Shown here piece by piece: positions 9,012 to 19,207 of a stretch of DNA of 37,974 nt (position 1 is the stretch's first letter; each line of letters opens with the position of its first letter). This DNA is from Acidobacteriota bacterium (GTDB lineage: Bacteria > Acidobacteriota > Thermoanaerobaculia > Multivoradales > JAHZIX01): positions 1 to 37,974 of the forward strand of contig JAXHTF010000046.1 in NCBI GenBank assembly GCA_034211275.1. Direction: 5' to 3'. The position numbers were made by a program, and so were the translations under genes. Below the pieces are notes generated by a model that saw only the letters and a list, made by a program, of their open reading frames with translations, ran no database searches and was not told the origin of the DNA.

Positions 9012-10339
9012 GAGATGGGTCCCTCGACGCTCCAGCCGGCGTCGACGCAATCCGGGATGCCGACACCGTAGCGCCAGTTGCCCAACACCGTCAGCCCCGG
9101 GTGACGAGCCTCCACGGTGGCCACGGCGGTCTTGAGGGCTGCTTGAGCGGCGGTGGGTTGGGGGATGCCGGGGAGCCAGCGCTGAACGTGGCGCATCACC
9201 GGCTCGCCGCGCACCTCCAGGAACTCCTCCAGCTGTTCCTGCACTGAGCGGTAGAGCTCCTCCTCCGGCTGCTCCGCCAGCTCCGACCGCCGCCGGCCAC
9301 CCACCATGGCCACCAGCAGCTCGCAGCCTTTGGGGGCGCGGCCGGGGAAGAGACGGGAGGGGAAGAGACAGCCGAGGATGGGGCGATGCTCGCGGTGGGG
9401 TACCAGGAATCCGAAACCGTCGAGAGGATGGCCGATGCGCTCCCGGGGGTAGCCTAGGGCTACCACCGCCACCGGCGCGCTGGGCAGGGGAGCTGGCGAG
9501 GCGTCCAGGGGAGTGGCGCCGAAGAACGGCGAGAGGAGGCTCAGGGTGGTCTCCTGGGGCAGCGCCAGGACGAGTCGGGGCACCGCTCCGAAGGTCTCGG
9601 CGGAGTCTCCAGCAGAAGCCTCGACGTGAAAGCCGTCCTGGGCCGCGGTGATGGCGGTGACTCGGGTTTCCAGCCGCAGATCCAGATCCTCCGCCAGCTC
9701 CTCGGCGAGGGTGGCGAATCCGGCGTCGTGGCCGATGATCTCCCGCCGGGGAGTCTTGGCGCGGCGGGCGGCGATGGCGCCGCGAATCAGGCTGCCGTGC
9801 TCCCGCTCCAGATGGTAGAGGCGAGGGAAGGCAGCGCCCACCGTCAGCTCGTCCGGGTTGCCGGCGTAGATCCCCGTGACCATAGCGTCCCCCAGCCGCT
9901 CCGCCACCTGGGGGCCCAGACGCCGGCGGAAGAAGGCGCCGACGGTTTCCTGGGGGCCGGGACCGGCGGAGCGTAGGGGCTCGGTGAACAGCCGCAGCTT
10001 GGCTCCGGCGGTGAGCAGAGGGCTCCGGAGCAGGGCCGGCGGGCTCGCCGGCAGGGCCTGCAGGCGGCCGTCGAAGACCACGTAGCGTTTCTTGCCTTCC
10101 GGGGAAGCGCTGATCAAGCGCTGTTCGCAGCCGGCGTCGCGGCAGAGGTCCACCAGCTCGGGGCTGCGCAGCACCGTGTTGGGCCCCACCTCGATCACGA
10201 AGCCGTCCTGGCGCAGGGTTTGGAGACAGCCCCCAGGGCGGGCGGCGGCTTCCAGGACGGTGACCCGCAGTCCCTCCCGGCGCAGTCGCCGAGCGGCGGC
10301 GAGGCCGGTGATGCCGGCCCCCAGGACCAGGGCGTCCAC
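9008..10339 (-). CDS. hemG: Protoporphyrinogen oxidase (HemG/HemY type)
   Basis: A 443-residue FAD-dependent amine-oxidase-fold enzyme. The dinucleotide motif VLGAGITGLAAARRL lies at the very N-terminus, followed by VTVLEAAARPGGCLQT and GFVIEVGPNTV, the typical protoporphyrinogen oxidase pattern. The C-terminus has the family-typical GNWRYGVGIPDCVDAG. It oxidises protoporphyrinogen IX to protoporphyrin IX in late heme synthesis, usually at the membrane face, using oxygen or another acceptor. The reading frame stays open far upstream inside hemE. The GTG at 10339 is preferred because it places the Rossmann motif at residue 5 and has GGAGG about 9 bases upstream. It follows the hemE stop by 5 bp, an operonic arrangement that supports the call. 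Confidence 0.9.
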   Translation of the reverse strand: MDALVLGAGITGLAAARRLRREGLRVTVLEAAARPGGCLQTLRQDGFVIEVGPNTVLRSPELVDLCRDAGCEQRLISASPEGKKRYVVFDGRLQALPASPPALLRSPLLTAGAKLRLFTEPLRSAGPGPQETVGAFFRRRLGPQVAERLGDAMVTGIYAGNPDELTVGAAFPRLYHLEREHGSLIRGAIAARRAKTPRREIIGHDAGFATLAEELAEDLDLRLETRVTAITAAQDGFHVEASAGDSAETFGAVPRLVLALPQETTLSLLSPFFGATPLDASPAPLPSAPVAVVALGYPRERIGHPLDGFGFLVPHREHRPILGCLFPSRLFPGRAPKGCELLVAMVGGRRRSELAEQPEEELYRSVQEQLEEFLEVRGEPVMRHVQRWLPGIPQPTAAQAALKTAVATVEARHPGLTVLGNWRYGVGIPDCVDAGWSVEGPIS

Positions 10340-10344
10340 CGGGC

Positions 10345-11385
10345 TCAGCCTCCGCCGGAGCTCTGCACCGTGTCGACGAAGGCCTGGGCGTGCTCCACCG
10401 GCGTCATGGGCAGGATTCCGTGGCCCAGGTTGACGATGTGGCCTCCGCCGCTGCCCTCCGCGAGCAACTGCTTGGTGCGGCGGCGAATCTCCTCCGGCGG
10501 TGCCAGCAGGGCCCCGGGATCGAGATTGCCCTGGAGCACCAGCTTCGGTCCGACGATCTCCCGCACCTGGCTCAAGGGCTGGCGCCAATCCACCGACAGG
10601 CCGTTCACCGGCAGCTCCGCCAGCGCCGGCAGCAGATGGGCTCCGCCGCGCAGGTAGAAGAGGGTGGGCACCCGGTCACCGACGCCCTCGAGGATGCGCA
10701 GCACCGAGGGCAGGGCCAGCTCGCGCCAACGCTCCAGGGTCAGCAGGCCGCCCCAGGTGTCGAAGAGTTGCACCGCCTGGGCCCCTGCCTCGATCTGCCC
10801 CAGAAGGTATTCGACGGTGATGTCCGCCAGGCGGTCGAGAAGCTGACGCAGCCCCTCGGGGTCGCTATAGCTAAAGCCCAGCAGCTGGTTGTGGTACTTC
10901 GAGCTGCTGCCCTCCACCAAATAGGCGGAGACGGTCCAGGGCGTGCCGGCGAAGCCCAGCAGCGGCACCCGGCCGTCGAGCTCCCGGCGGATGCTGGCGA
11001 CGGCATCGAAGACGTAGCCCAGATCCCGTTCCACCACCGGACTCACCAGATGGGAGAAATCCTGCCGGGAGCGCACCGGGCGCTCCAGCCGTGGACCGAC
11101 GCCCTTGGCGAAGGTCAGCCCGGCCCCCATAGCGTCGAGGATGAGCAGGATGTCGGCGAAGAGGATCGCTGCATCGACGCCCAACCGGTGCACCGGCTGG
11201 AGGGTGATCTCCGTGGCCAGCTCGGGAGTGCGGCAGGTGGTGAGGAAATCATAGGGAGCCACCAGCTCCCGATATTCTGGGAGAAAGCGGCCGGCCTGGC
11301 GCATCATCCACACCGGGGGCCGTTCCACTTTCTCACCGCGGAGGACGCGTAAGATCAAATCGTTCACGGGGCGAGAGGATAGCAC
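10345..11385 (-). CDS. hemE: Uroporphyrinogen decarboxylase
   Basis: A 346-residue enzyme that decarboxylates the four acetate side chains of uroporphyrinogen III to give coproporphyrinogen III. The family signature RPPVWMMRQAGRFLPEYR near residue 22 contains the substrate-binding Arg residues, and FADILLILDAMGAGL carries the catalytic Asp loop. GFAGTPWTVSAYLVEG and the C-terminal LQGNLDPGALLAP and NLGHGILP are also characteristic. Length matches the family. The start is not settled: GTG at 11385 gives the frame shown, and GTG at 11367 would give a shorter N-terminus; neither has a good Shine-Dalgarno. The gene is divergent from the FHA regulator with only 23 bp between start codons, so their promoters must overlap. 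Followed by hemG. Confidence 0.95.
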   Translation of the reverse strand: MLSSRPVNDLILRVLRGEKVERPPVWMMRQAGRFLPEYRELVAPYDFLTTCRTPELATEITLQPVHRLGVDAAILFADILLILDAMGAGLTFAKGVGPRLERPVRSRQDFSHLVSPVVERDLGYVFDAVASIRRELDGRVPLLGFAGTPWTVSAYLVEGSSSKYHNQLLGFSYSDPEGLRQLLDRLADITVEYLLGQIEAGAQAVQLFDTWGGLLTLERWRELALPSVLRILEGVGDRVPTLFYLRGGAHLLPALAELPVNGLSVDWRQPLSQVREIVGPKLVLQGNLDPGALLAPPEEIRRRTKQLLAEGSGGGHIVNLGHGILPMTPVEHAQAFVDTVQSSGGG

Positions 11386-11408
11386 TTCAGGTGCGATAGC
11401 ATCGCCCC

Positions 11409-13205
11409 ATGTTTCGCCTCGTGGCTTATGCCCCCGACGGGGTCCAGCGATTTCCGGTGCACAGCGACCGCCTGCTCATCGGCAGCCACCCGGATTGCGA
11501 CGTCTTTTTGCCCTATACCGGAGTGGCTCAGGAGCACGCCCGGCTGATGCTCGACGGCCGGGCCCTGCGCATCGAGGATCTGGGTAGCCGCAAGGGCACT
11601 GTGGTGGCGGGGGAGCGGGTGCGAGAAGCCTCCCTGGAGGTGCTCGACGAGATCCGGCTGGGGGGCGTCACTCTGCTGGTCGAGGACGTGGCACCGGAGC
11701 CCGCCAACGATCCGGAACCGCCACCGGTGGAGCCGCCGGAGGCCTGCATCGACTCGGTGTCGATGGTGGAGCATCTTTCCCGGCTCAGCGATTGGGTGCT
11801 GGCGGATCCGGAGAGCCGCACCAGCTTGGAGTCCCTGGCGGGGGATCTGCTGCAGGATTTCGGCGGCGGTTTGATGCTGCTCTTCCAGGGCGAGGTGAGC
11901 AAGAACAGCGGGGTCAAATTCACCGTCGCCACCGACGCCACCTACCTGAGCGCGGCGGAGAATCTGCTGGAGCAGCTCTGCGACCATCGGGAGGCGCATG
12001 GGGAGGAGCCGCCGCCTTCCTTCGACGGCGAGCTCCTGGACCAGCCGGCCTGGATGTGCCATCACCTCTATCGCGCCATGGACCGGCCGTACTTCCTCGC
12101 CCTGGCGCTGCCGCGCTTTCGTCCCGACGGCTGGGGCCCGGAGTCGGCGCTACGCACCGTCGGTGATCTGCTGATCCTCGGCCTGGTGCACCACGTAGGC
12201 CACTACGAGCCCATCCTGCCGGGCAAGCAGGGGCGGCAGAACCTGGTGCTGGATCCGGGGCTGGTAGTGGGGGAGTCGAAGGTGATGCTGGAGCTGGTGG
12301 AGCAGCTCAAGGGGGCCGTGGATCCGCCGGTGCAGGTGCTGCTGCGCGGCGAAGCGGGCTCCGGACGGGAGCTCTGCGCTCGCTCCCTGCACCTTTCCGG
12401 ATCTCGCCGTCACGGTCCGTTCATCATCGCCACCGCCGGTGGCGCCAAGCCGGGCCAGCTGGAGGCGGACCTCTTCGGCGCCGAAATCCCGGGCAAGGAC
12501 GGCCCGGTGCGCCGCCAGGGCAAGCTGCAGCTGGCGGACGGCGGCACCCTCTACCTGGAAGACGTGGATTTGCTGCCCCTGGATCTGCAGGCCCGGCTGG
12601 TGCGCTTTCTGCGTACCGGCGAGGTGGAGCCCGCGGGCTCTCAGGACGCCTCGCGGGTGGATGTGCGGCTCATCGTCGCCAGCCGTGGTTCCTTGGAGGC
12701 TTTGGTGGCGCGGGATCAAATGCGGGTGGATCTGGCCTATCGGCTCTCCCAGCTGGCCATCGACGTGCCACCCTTGCGGGACCGGCGGGAAGACCTCACC
12801 CTGCTGATCCAAAGCCACATCAACCGCTTCTGTCACGAGCAGGGCAAGCGCGTCCAGGGCATCGCCGTCAAGGCCTTCAAGGCGCTGCTCAACTACGACT
12901 ACCCAGGCAATCTGCCGGAGCTGGGAAATATCGCCCGGCAGCTGGTCTATCTCTGTCCCTCGGGACAACCCATCGACGTCAATCTTCTGCCGGAGAGGGT
13001 GCGCACCAGCACCATTCGCTCCGCCGCCCGCATCGACCGCAAGACCGAGCTCAATCTCGAGCGGCTGGTGGCGGATTGCGAGCGGGCGGCCATCCGCGAG
13101 GCACTGCGCCGGAGCCAGGGCAATAAATCCCAGGCGGCCCGGGATCTCGGTCTCTCCCGCAACGGATTGGCGATGAAAATGCAACGCTACGGGCTGCACG
13201 GCTGA
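11409..13205 (+). CDS. FHA-AAA+-Fis regulator with degenerate ATPase (sigma-54 activator-like)
   Basis: A 598-residue protein. Residues 1-95 form an FHA domain (LLIGSHPDCDVFLP, QEHARL, IEDLGSRKGTVV); the usual Asn of the S-x-N-G-T loop is Lys. Residues about 115-265 are an unassigned GAF-sized sensor-like region. Residues about 285-520 match the AAA+ domain of sigma-54 enhancer-binding proteins, and residues 555-598 are a Fis-type helix-turn-helix (GNKSQAARDLGLSRNGLAMK). The AAA+ domain looks inactive: Walker A is GEAGSGRE (Lys to Arg), Walker B is LEDVD instead of the usual DE order, the GAFTGA loop is absent after DLFG, and the sensor-2 Arg of 'GNVREL' is Pro (GNLPEL). The R-finger region (MRVDLAYRL) persists. 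It probably binds DNA and a phosphothreonine ligand but cannot remodel sigma-54 holoenzyme in the standard way. Target genes unknown. Confidence 0.88.
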   Translation: MFRLVAYAPDGVQRFPVHSDRLLIGSHPDCDVFLPYTGVAQEHARLMLDGRALRIEDLGSRKGTVVAGERVREASLEVLDEIRLGGVTLLVEDVAPEPANDPEPPPVEPPEACIDSVSMVEHLSRLSDWVLADPESRTSLESLAGDLLQDFGGGLMLLFQGEVSKNSGVKFTVATDATYLSAAENLLEQLCDHREAHGEEPPPSFDGELLDQPAWMCHHLYRAMDRPYFLALALPRFRPDGWGPESALRTVGDLLILGLVHHVGHYEPILPGKQGRQNLVLDPGLVVGESKVMLELVEQLKGAVDPPVQVLLRGEAGSGRELCARSLHLSGSRRHGPFIIATAGGAKPGQLEADLFGAEIPGKDGPVRRQGKLQLADGGTLYLEDVDLLPLDLQARLVRFLRTGEVEPAGSQDASRVDVRLIVASRGSLEALVARDQMRVDLAYRLSQLAIDVPPLRDRREDLTLLIQSHINRFCHEQGKRVQGIAVKAFKALLNYDYPGNLPELGNIARQLVYLCPSGQPIDVNLLPERVRTSTIRSAARIDRKTELNLERLVADCERAAIREALRRSQGNKSQAARDLGLSRNGLAMKMQRYGLHG

Positions 13206-13244
13206 GCCGCACGGCTGAGCTGCACGGCTGAGCTGAACCGCTGA
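13193..13244 (+). repeat. 13-bp tandem repeat x4 duplicating a gene's 3' end and stop
   Basis: Four 13-base units run head to tail: 13193-13205, 13206-13218, 13219-13231 and 13232-13244. The consensus is GCTGCACGGCTGA, with one mismatch in unit 2 and a few in unit 4. Unit 1 is the last four codons plus the stop of the FHA regulator, and every copy ends in TGA. Because 13 is not a multiple of 3, the copies place TGA in successive reading frames. It lies between the FHA regulator and urocanase. Confidence 0.9.
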
Positions 13245-13281
13245 GCCACACCGAGCCCGCTTTTCGCCACGAGGACTTCCC

Positions 13282-14988
<1,707 letters not shown>

Positions 14989-15016
14989 GTCATCCTGGAG
15001 GCCCCGCCCAGACCCC

Positions 15017-18000
15017 ATGAAGCATAGGGGACCGATCGAGCTCTTTCTGCTGCTGATGGCGGCCGTAGCCCCATGTCTGGGGCAGCCCGAGGCGGCGGTG
15101 GTGCTGGTGGTCGCCACCTGCCTCTGGCCCCTCACCCGTCCCCCGCGGCGGGAGCTGTGGTTGGCGGGACCGGCGCTCTTGTTGGCCGCCGGTCTGCTGG
15201 TGGCGGATCTGCCCCAGGTCAGCCTCGGAGAGCTCTCTCCGGAGATCTGGAGCGCCCGCGCGGAGCCGCGCTACGAGGGGCTCTGGCAACGTCTGGAGCA
15301 GCCCGCAGGAGCGGCCCGGGCGGCCCTCACCGCGGATCCTTCGACCCTGGAGAGCCGGCCCCGGGCCTTCGAAATCCTCGTCGAGGAAGCGGCGAGAGCC
15401 GGTGGCACCCATCTACTGCTGTTGGATCCCGACGGCGAGGCCATCGCCTGGGCCGGCGACGGGCTGCTCCACGAGGTGGGAGCGGAGCGGCTGCCGGCGG
15501 CGGGGCGCACTCATCTGGCCAGCTTCAGCGCCGTGACCTTGTTGGTCGTGCAGCCGCTGAGCCAGGAATCTCGGCCCTGGCGCATCGTAGCCGGGCACAC
15601 CTACCCCAACCATCCCCTGCCTTTCGCCGCACCGGGAAGAGCTCGGGCGGATGCCTATCGCTGGTCCTTGGCGACGGCGCTGCCGGCGCCGGCCTCGTCG
15701 ACCGGGGGCTCCGCGGACGGGGCCGGTGAGGGTTTGCGGGTCGTGCGGGCGGAGGAGGGGCCGGTGATGTTGGTGCAGCGGATGCCCCCGGCGGCACCCT
15801 CGGCGATCTTCGCCCGGCCATTCCATCGCTGGTCCCTGGCGGCGGTGGGGTTGGCGCTGCTGGCGTTGGCGGTGCTGCGGGGCGTGGGACTGGCCATGCG
15901 CACGGTATCTCTCCGCGCCGAATCCCCACTGGCAGTCTCCGGCAGCGCCAAGTACCGCATGCGCGGGGCGCCACCGGGAAGTACCCCGGTCGCACTGACG
16001 GGTCTGGCGGGCTGCGGCTGCTGGGCCCTGGCGGCCACCGCCAGCCCCGCCGCCACCGCCGCCCTGCTCTTGGGGTCGGCGCTGGCGCTCTATGCTCTGG
16101 GCGGTGCGGGAGCTCACCGTGGGGGCGGTTCCATGCCGCTCACCGAAGCCCTGGCCGCCGGGGTCCTGCTGGTGACGGCGTGCTTCGGTTTGCAGGTGAT
16201 TCTGGATACGCCGCTGGATTTGGCAGCGGAGCTTTTGGCCTCGCCAGCGGTGGTTTGTCTTCGGCTGGCTTTGTGGGCCGCTGCTCTGGGGCTGTTGCTT
16301 CTGGTGGCCCGGGAGGAGGAGTTGGATGGCCCCGACGCCGGCGACCGCTGGGCCTGGGGTGGGGCCCTTCTGCTGCTGGCGGCGGCGGCCCTCCATGACC
16401 GCCCGTGGGTGGCGCTGCCCCTCTTCGCCGCAGGTTTCGCCGCCGCGGCTCTGTGGGCCCAGCCCCGGCGCGTGATTCGCGGTCCCGGCGCCTTGGCGGC
16501 GGCGGTCCTGTTGGCGGCCGTCAGCTCCGCCACCGCCTGGGAAACGGCCTACCGCTGGCAGCTGCGCCAGCATCTGGAGGCGGATCTCCTGTCGCGCATG
16601 GCGCCGCCTTCGGCGACCCAGCTCGATCGGGTGCAGCGGGACTTGGAGACTTTCTTCGCCGCGCAGGACCTCACCGAGCTAACCCCCCATCGGGGCTCCG
16701 GGCTGGAGCGCCAGGATCTAGCCTACGTGCTGTGGCGGCGCTCGCCCTTGGCCCAGCCCAACGCTCTCTCGGCGGTGCTGGTACGGCCACTGGTGGGGGA
16801 GGCGTCCAGCTTCACCCTCGGGCTGACCCTGGAGGAGGAGTTGGAGCGGGCGGAGCTGGCGCCGGAACGCAGCAGCTTGCCGCGATGGGACGGTATGGAG
16901 GTCCGTGGCCGGGCCCAGCTGCAGTCCCGGGGCCGTCCCTGGGGCGAGGTGCTCTTCTGGCTTCGGCCGCGCCCCGGCTTCGGCCTCCACCGGCCCGCGG
17001 GTTCCGGGCCCATCGCCACGACGGAGATCGTCACCGCTCTTCTGAGCGCCGACACCGGCGCCGGGGGAACCGTCGGCGGGTTGCCGGCGCCGGTGCTCTA
17101 CGGCCTCTACGCCAGCTCCGGCCGGGCCCTCCTGACGCCGTGGGACGAAGCGCCACCGCTGCCGGAGGAGCTACGTTCGGACCAGACCGGCGAGGCGGTG
17201 GTGGAGACGCCGTTGGGCACCGCGCGAGCCTATCGGCGGTTGGGCCTCGACGGCTGGGAAGTGCTCTTCCTTCCCATCCTCGGCCCGGTGGAGGGCCTCG
17301 ACCGTATGGGCACCCACGCGGTGGCGGTGCTCGGCCTGCTGGCTCTGGGGGCGTTGGTGCTGGTGCTGCTGGCCTTGCCCCGGCCGGCCTTCCGCCAGCT
17401 GCTGCACCGGCTGTTGCGCTCCTACTCGCAGCGCCTGCTCATCGTCTACACCCTCTTCGCCCTGATCCCCCTGCCCTTGCTCAACCTCACCCTGGTGGCG
17501 GGGGTGCAGAAGCGCCTGTGGTTGCAGCAACGGGACGCCGGTGAGGCGGTGCTGGTCTCCGCCCAGCGCTACCTGGGGGGCTATCTGCGGGATCTGCCGG
17601 CGGGCTTCATCATCGATCTCAACTTGTTTGAAGAGCGGCTCCAATGGCTGTCCACCGTCGTGCGCCATGATCTCAATCTCTATTGGGGCCCCGGGGAGGG
17701 GCAAATCGCCTCCAGCCGGCCGGAGCTCTTCACCGCCGGGCTCTTGCCCAAGCGCATCCCCGGCGAGGTCTACGCCCGTCTGGCCCTGGGCGGCTTCAAT
17801 CTCTCCTCCCGCACCCATCAGGTGGCTTCCAGCCCCTACGTGGAGCTCTATTCGCCGCTGCGCATCCCCGGTGAGCCGGTGGGGCAGGAGCGCCTCTTCC
17901 TCTCCATGCCCCTACTCGATCAGCAGCAGCGGGCGGCGGAGCAACTGGCGGATCTGCGCCGCCAAGCGCTGCTCTTTTCCACCGCTCTGCTGGTGCTGCT

Positions 18001-19207
18001 GGTGGCGGTGAGCACCCGCCTGGCCCGGGGCTTCACCAAGCCCATCACCGAGCTGGTGGCGGGCACCCGGCGCATTGCCCACGGAGCCACCTCGTTGGAG
18101 ATGACGCCGTCGGACCTGGAGCTGGCGGCGGTGGTGGATGCGGTGGACGACATGGCCCGGCGCATCGCCGAAGGACGCCAGCGGCTGGTGCAGGAGAAGC
18201 GGGTGGTGGAGCGCATCGTCGAGCACATCACCTCCGGGGTGGTTTCCCTCGACCGCCGCCATCGGGTGCTGATGCGCAACCGGGTGGCGGCGGAGCTTTT
18301 GGGAGTGGAAGTAGGGGAGCCCATCGAGGAGGCGTTGCGACGCTCTCCGCCGCTGGAGCCGGTGGCAGAGGCGTTGGCGCGGCGCCAGGAGGGGATGTCC
18401 GGGGCTCCGGCCACGGTGCGGCTGGCGGGCGAGGAGGGGCAGGAGAAAGAGTGGTCCCTGGTGCTGGTGGAGGTACCCGGCAGCGGCGAGCCGTCGAGCC
18501 TGCTGGTGGTGGAGGACGTCACCGAGGTGCTGCGGGGGCAACGGCTGCAGGCCTGGGCCGAGATGGCCCGCATCATCGCCCACGAGATCAAGAACCCGCT
18601 GACCCCCATCCGCCTCTCCGCCGAGCATATGCAGCTGGTCCATGGCCACGACCCGGAGCAATTCGACGCCGTCTTCGAGCGCTGCAACCGCAACATCCTG
18701 CGCCAGGTGGACGAGTTGCAGCAGATCGCCTCCGAATTCTCCACCTACAGCTCGCTGTTGCGCATCGATCCCAAACGGGGAGATCTGCGGCAGACGGTGG
18801 AGGAGCTGGCGGAGAGCTATCGGGCGGCCCCGCCGCCGGGAGTGGAGGTGACCTTCGACGCTCCGCCGGAGCCGCTGGAAGCGCGCTTCGACGCTCGGCT
18901 GTTGGGGCGGGCGGTGCGCAACCTGCTGGAGAACGCGGTGCGCGCCAGCGCCGGCGGCGGCCGGGTAGAGGTGGGCCTGGAGGCCGCCAACGGGGACGCC
19001 CGCATCACCGTGTCCGACACCGGTCCTGGCGTCGATCCGGCGCTCCTGGGACGCATCTTCGATCCCTACTTTTCCACCCACGACACCGGGACCGGCCTGG
19101 GGTTGCCCATCGCTCGCCGGGTGGCGGAGGAACACGGTGGCACCATCGTGGCACGCAATCGTCCCGGCGGCGGATTGGAAGTAGGCATTACAATCCCTCT
19201 ATCGTGA
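15017..19207 (+). CDS. Very large NtrY-like sensor histidine kinase
   Basis: A 1396-residue membrane sensor kinase, about twice the size of typical NtrY. The ATG at 15017 (MKHRGPIELF) is chosen over an upstream in-frame ATG that overlaps hutU. The N-terminal 60 residues hold two hydrophobic helices. A periplasmic-looking domain is followed by a block of several hydrophobic helices (about 345-540), a second large soluble domain (about 540-760), and further helices near 770-840 and 975-995. Then come HAMP (about 1000-1050), PAS (about 1080-1170), HisKA with phospho-acceptor H1189 in ARIIAHEIKNPLTPIRLSAE, and HATPase with NLLENAVRAS, SDTGPGVDP and GTGLGLPIARR. The HisKA wording is typical of NtrY. 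The partner response regulator (NtrX-like) is not in the window. The nearby FHA regulator has no receiver domain, so it is not an obvious phosphorelay partner. Confidence 0.9.
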   Translation: MKHRGPIELFLLLMAAVAPCLGQPEAAVVLVVATCLWPLTRPPRRELWLAGPALLLAAGLLVADLPQVSLGELSPEIWSARAEPRYEGLWQRLEQPAGAARAALTADPSTLESRPRAFEILVEEAARAGGTHLLLLDPDGEAIAWAGDGLLHEVGAERLPAAGRTHLASFSAVTLLVVQPLSQESRPWRIVAGHTYPNHPLPFAAPGRARADAYRWSLATALPAPASSTGGSADGAGEGLRVVRAEEGPVMLVQRMPPAAPSAIFARPFHRWSLAAVGLALLALAVLRGVGLAMRTVSLRAESPLAVSGSAKYRMRGAPPGSTPVALTGLAGCGCWALAATASPAATAALLLGSALALYALGGAGAHRGGGSMPLTEALAAGVLLVTACFGLQVILDTPLDLAAELLASPAVVCLRLALWAAALGLLLLVAREEELDGPDAGDRWAWGGALLLLAAAALHDRPWVALPLFAAGFAAAALWAQPRRVIRGPGALAAAVLLAAVSSATAWETAYRWQLRQHLEADLLSRMAPPSATQLDRVQRDLETFFAAQDLTELTPHRGSGLERQDLAYVLWRRSPLAQPNALSAVLVRPLVGEASSFTLGLTLEEELERAELAPERSSLPRWDGMEVRGRAQLQSRGRPWGEVLFWLRPRPGFGLHRPAGSGPIATTEIVTALLSADTGAGGTVGGLPAPVLYGLYASSGRALLTPWDEAPPLPEELRSDQTGEAVVETPLGTARAYRRLGLDGWEVLFLPILGPVEGLDRMGTHAVAVLGLLALGALVLVLLALPRPAFRQLLHRLLRSYSQRLLIVYTLFALIPLPLLNLTLVAGVQKRLWLQQRDAGEAVLVSAQRYLGGYLRDLPAGFIIDLNLFEERLQWLSTVVRHDLNLYWGPGEGQIASSRPELFTAGLLPKRIPGEVYARLALGGFNLSSRTHQVASSPYVELYSPLRIPGEPVGQERLFLSMPLLDQQQRAAEQLADLRRQALLFSTALLVLLVAVSTRLARGFTKPITELVAGTRRIAHGATSLEMTPSDLELAAVVDAVDDMARRIAEGRQRLVQEKRVVERIVEHITSGVVSLDRRHRVLMRNRVAAELLGVEVGEPIEEALRRSPPLEPVAEALARRQEGMSGAPATVRLAGEEGQEKEWSLVLVEVPGSGEPSSLLVVEDVTEVLRGQRLQAWAEMARIIAHEIKNPLTPIRLSAEHMQLVHGHDPEQFDAVFERCNRNILRQVDELQQIASEFSTYSSLLRIDPKRGDLRQTVEELAESYRAAPPPGVEVTFDAPPEPLEARFDARLLGRAVRNLLENAVRASAGGGRVEVGLEAANGDARITVSDTGPGVDPALLGRIFDPYFSTHDTGTGLGLPIARRVAEEHGGTIVARNRPGGGLEVGITIPLS

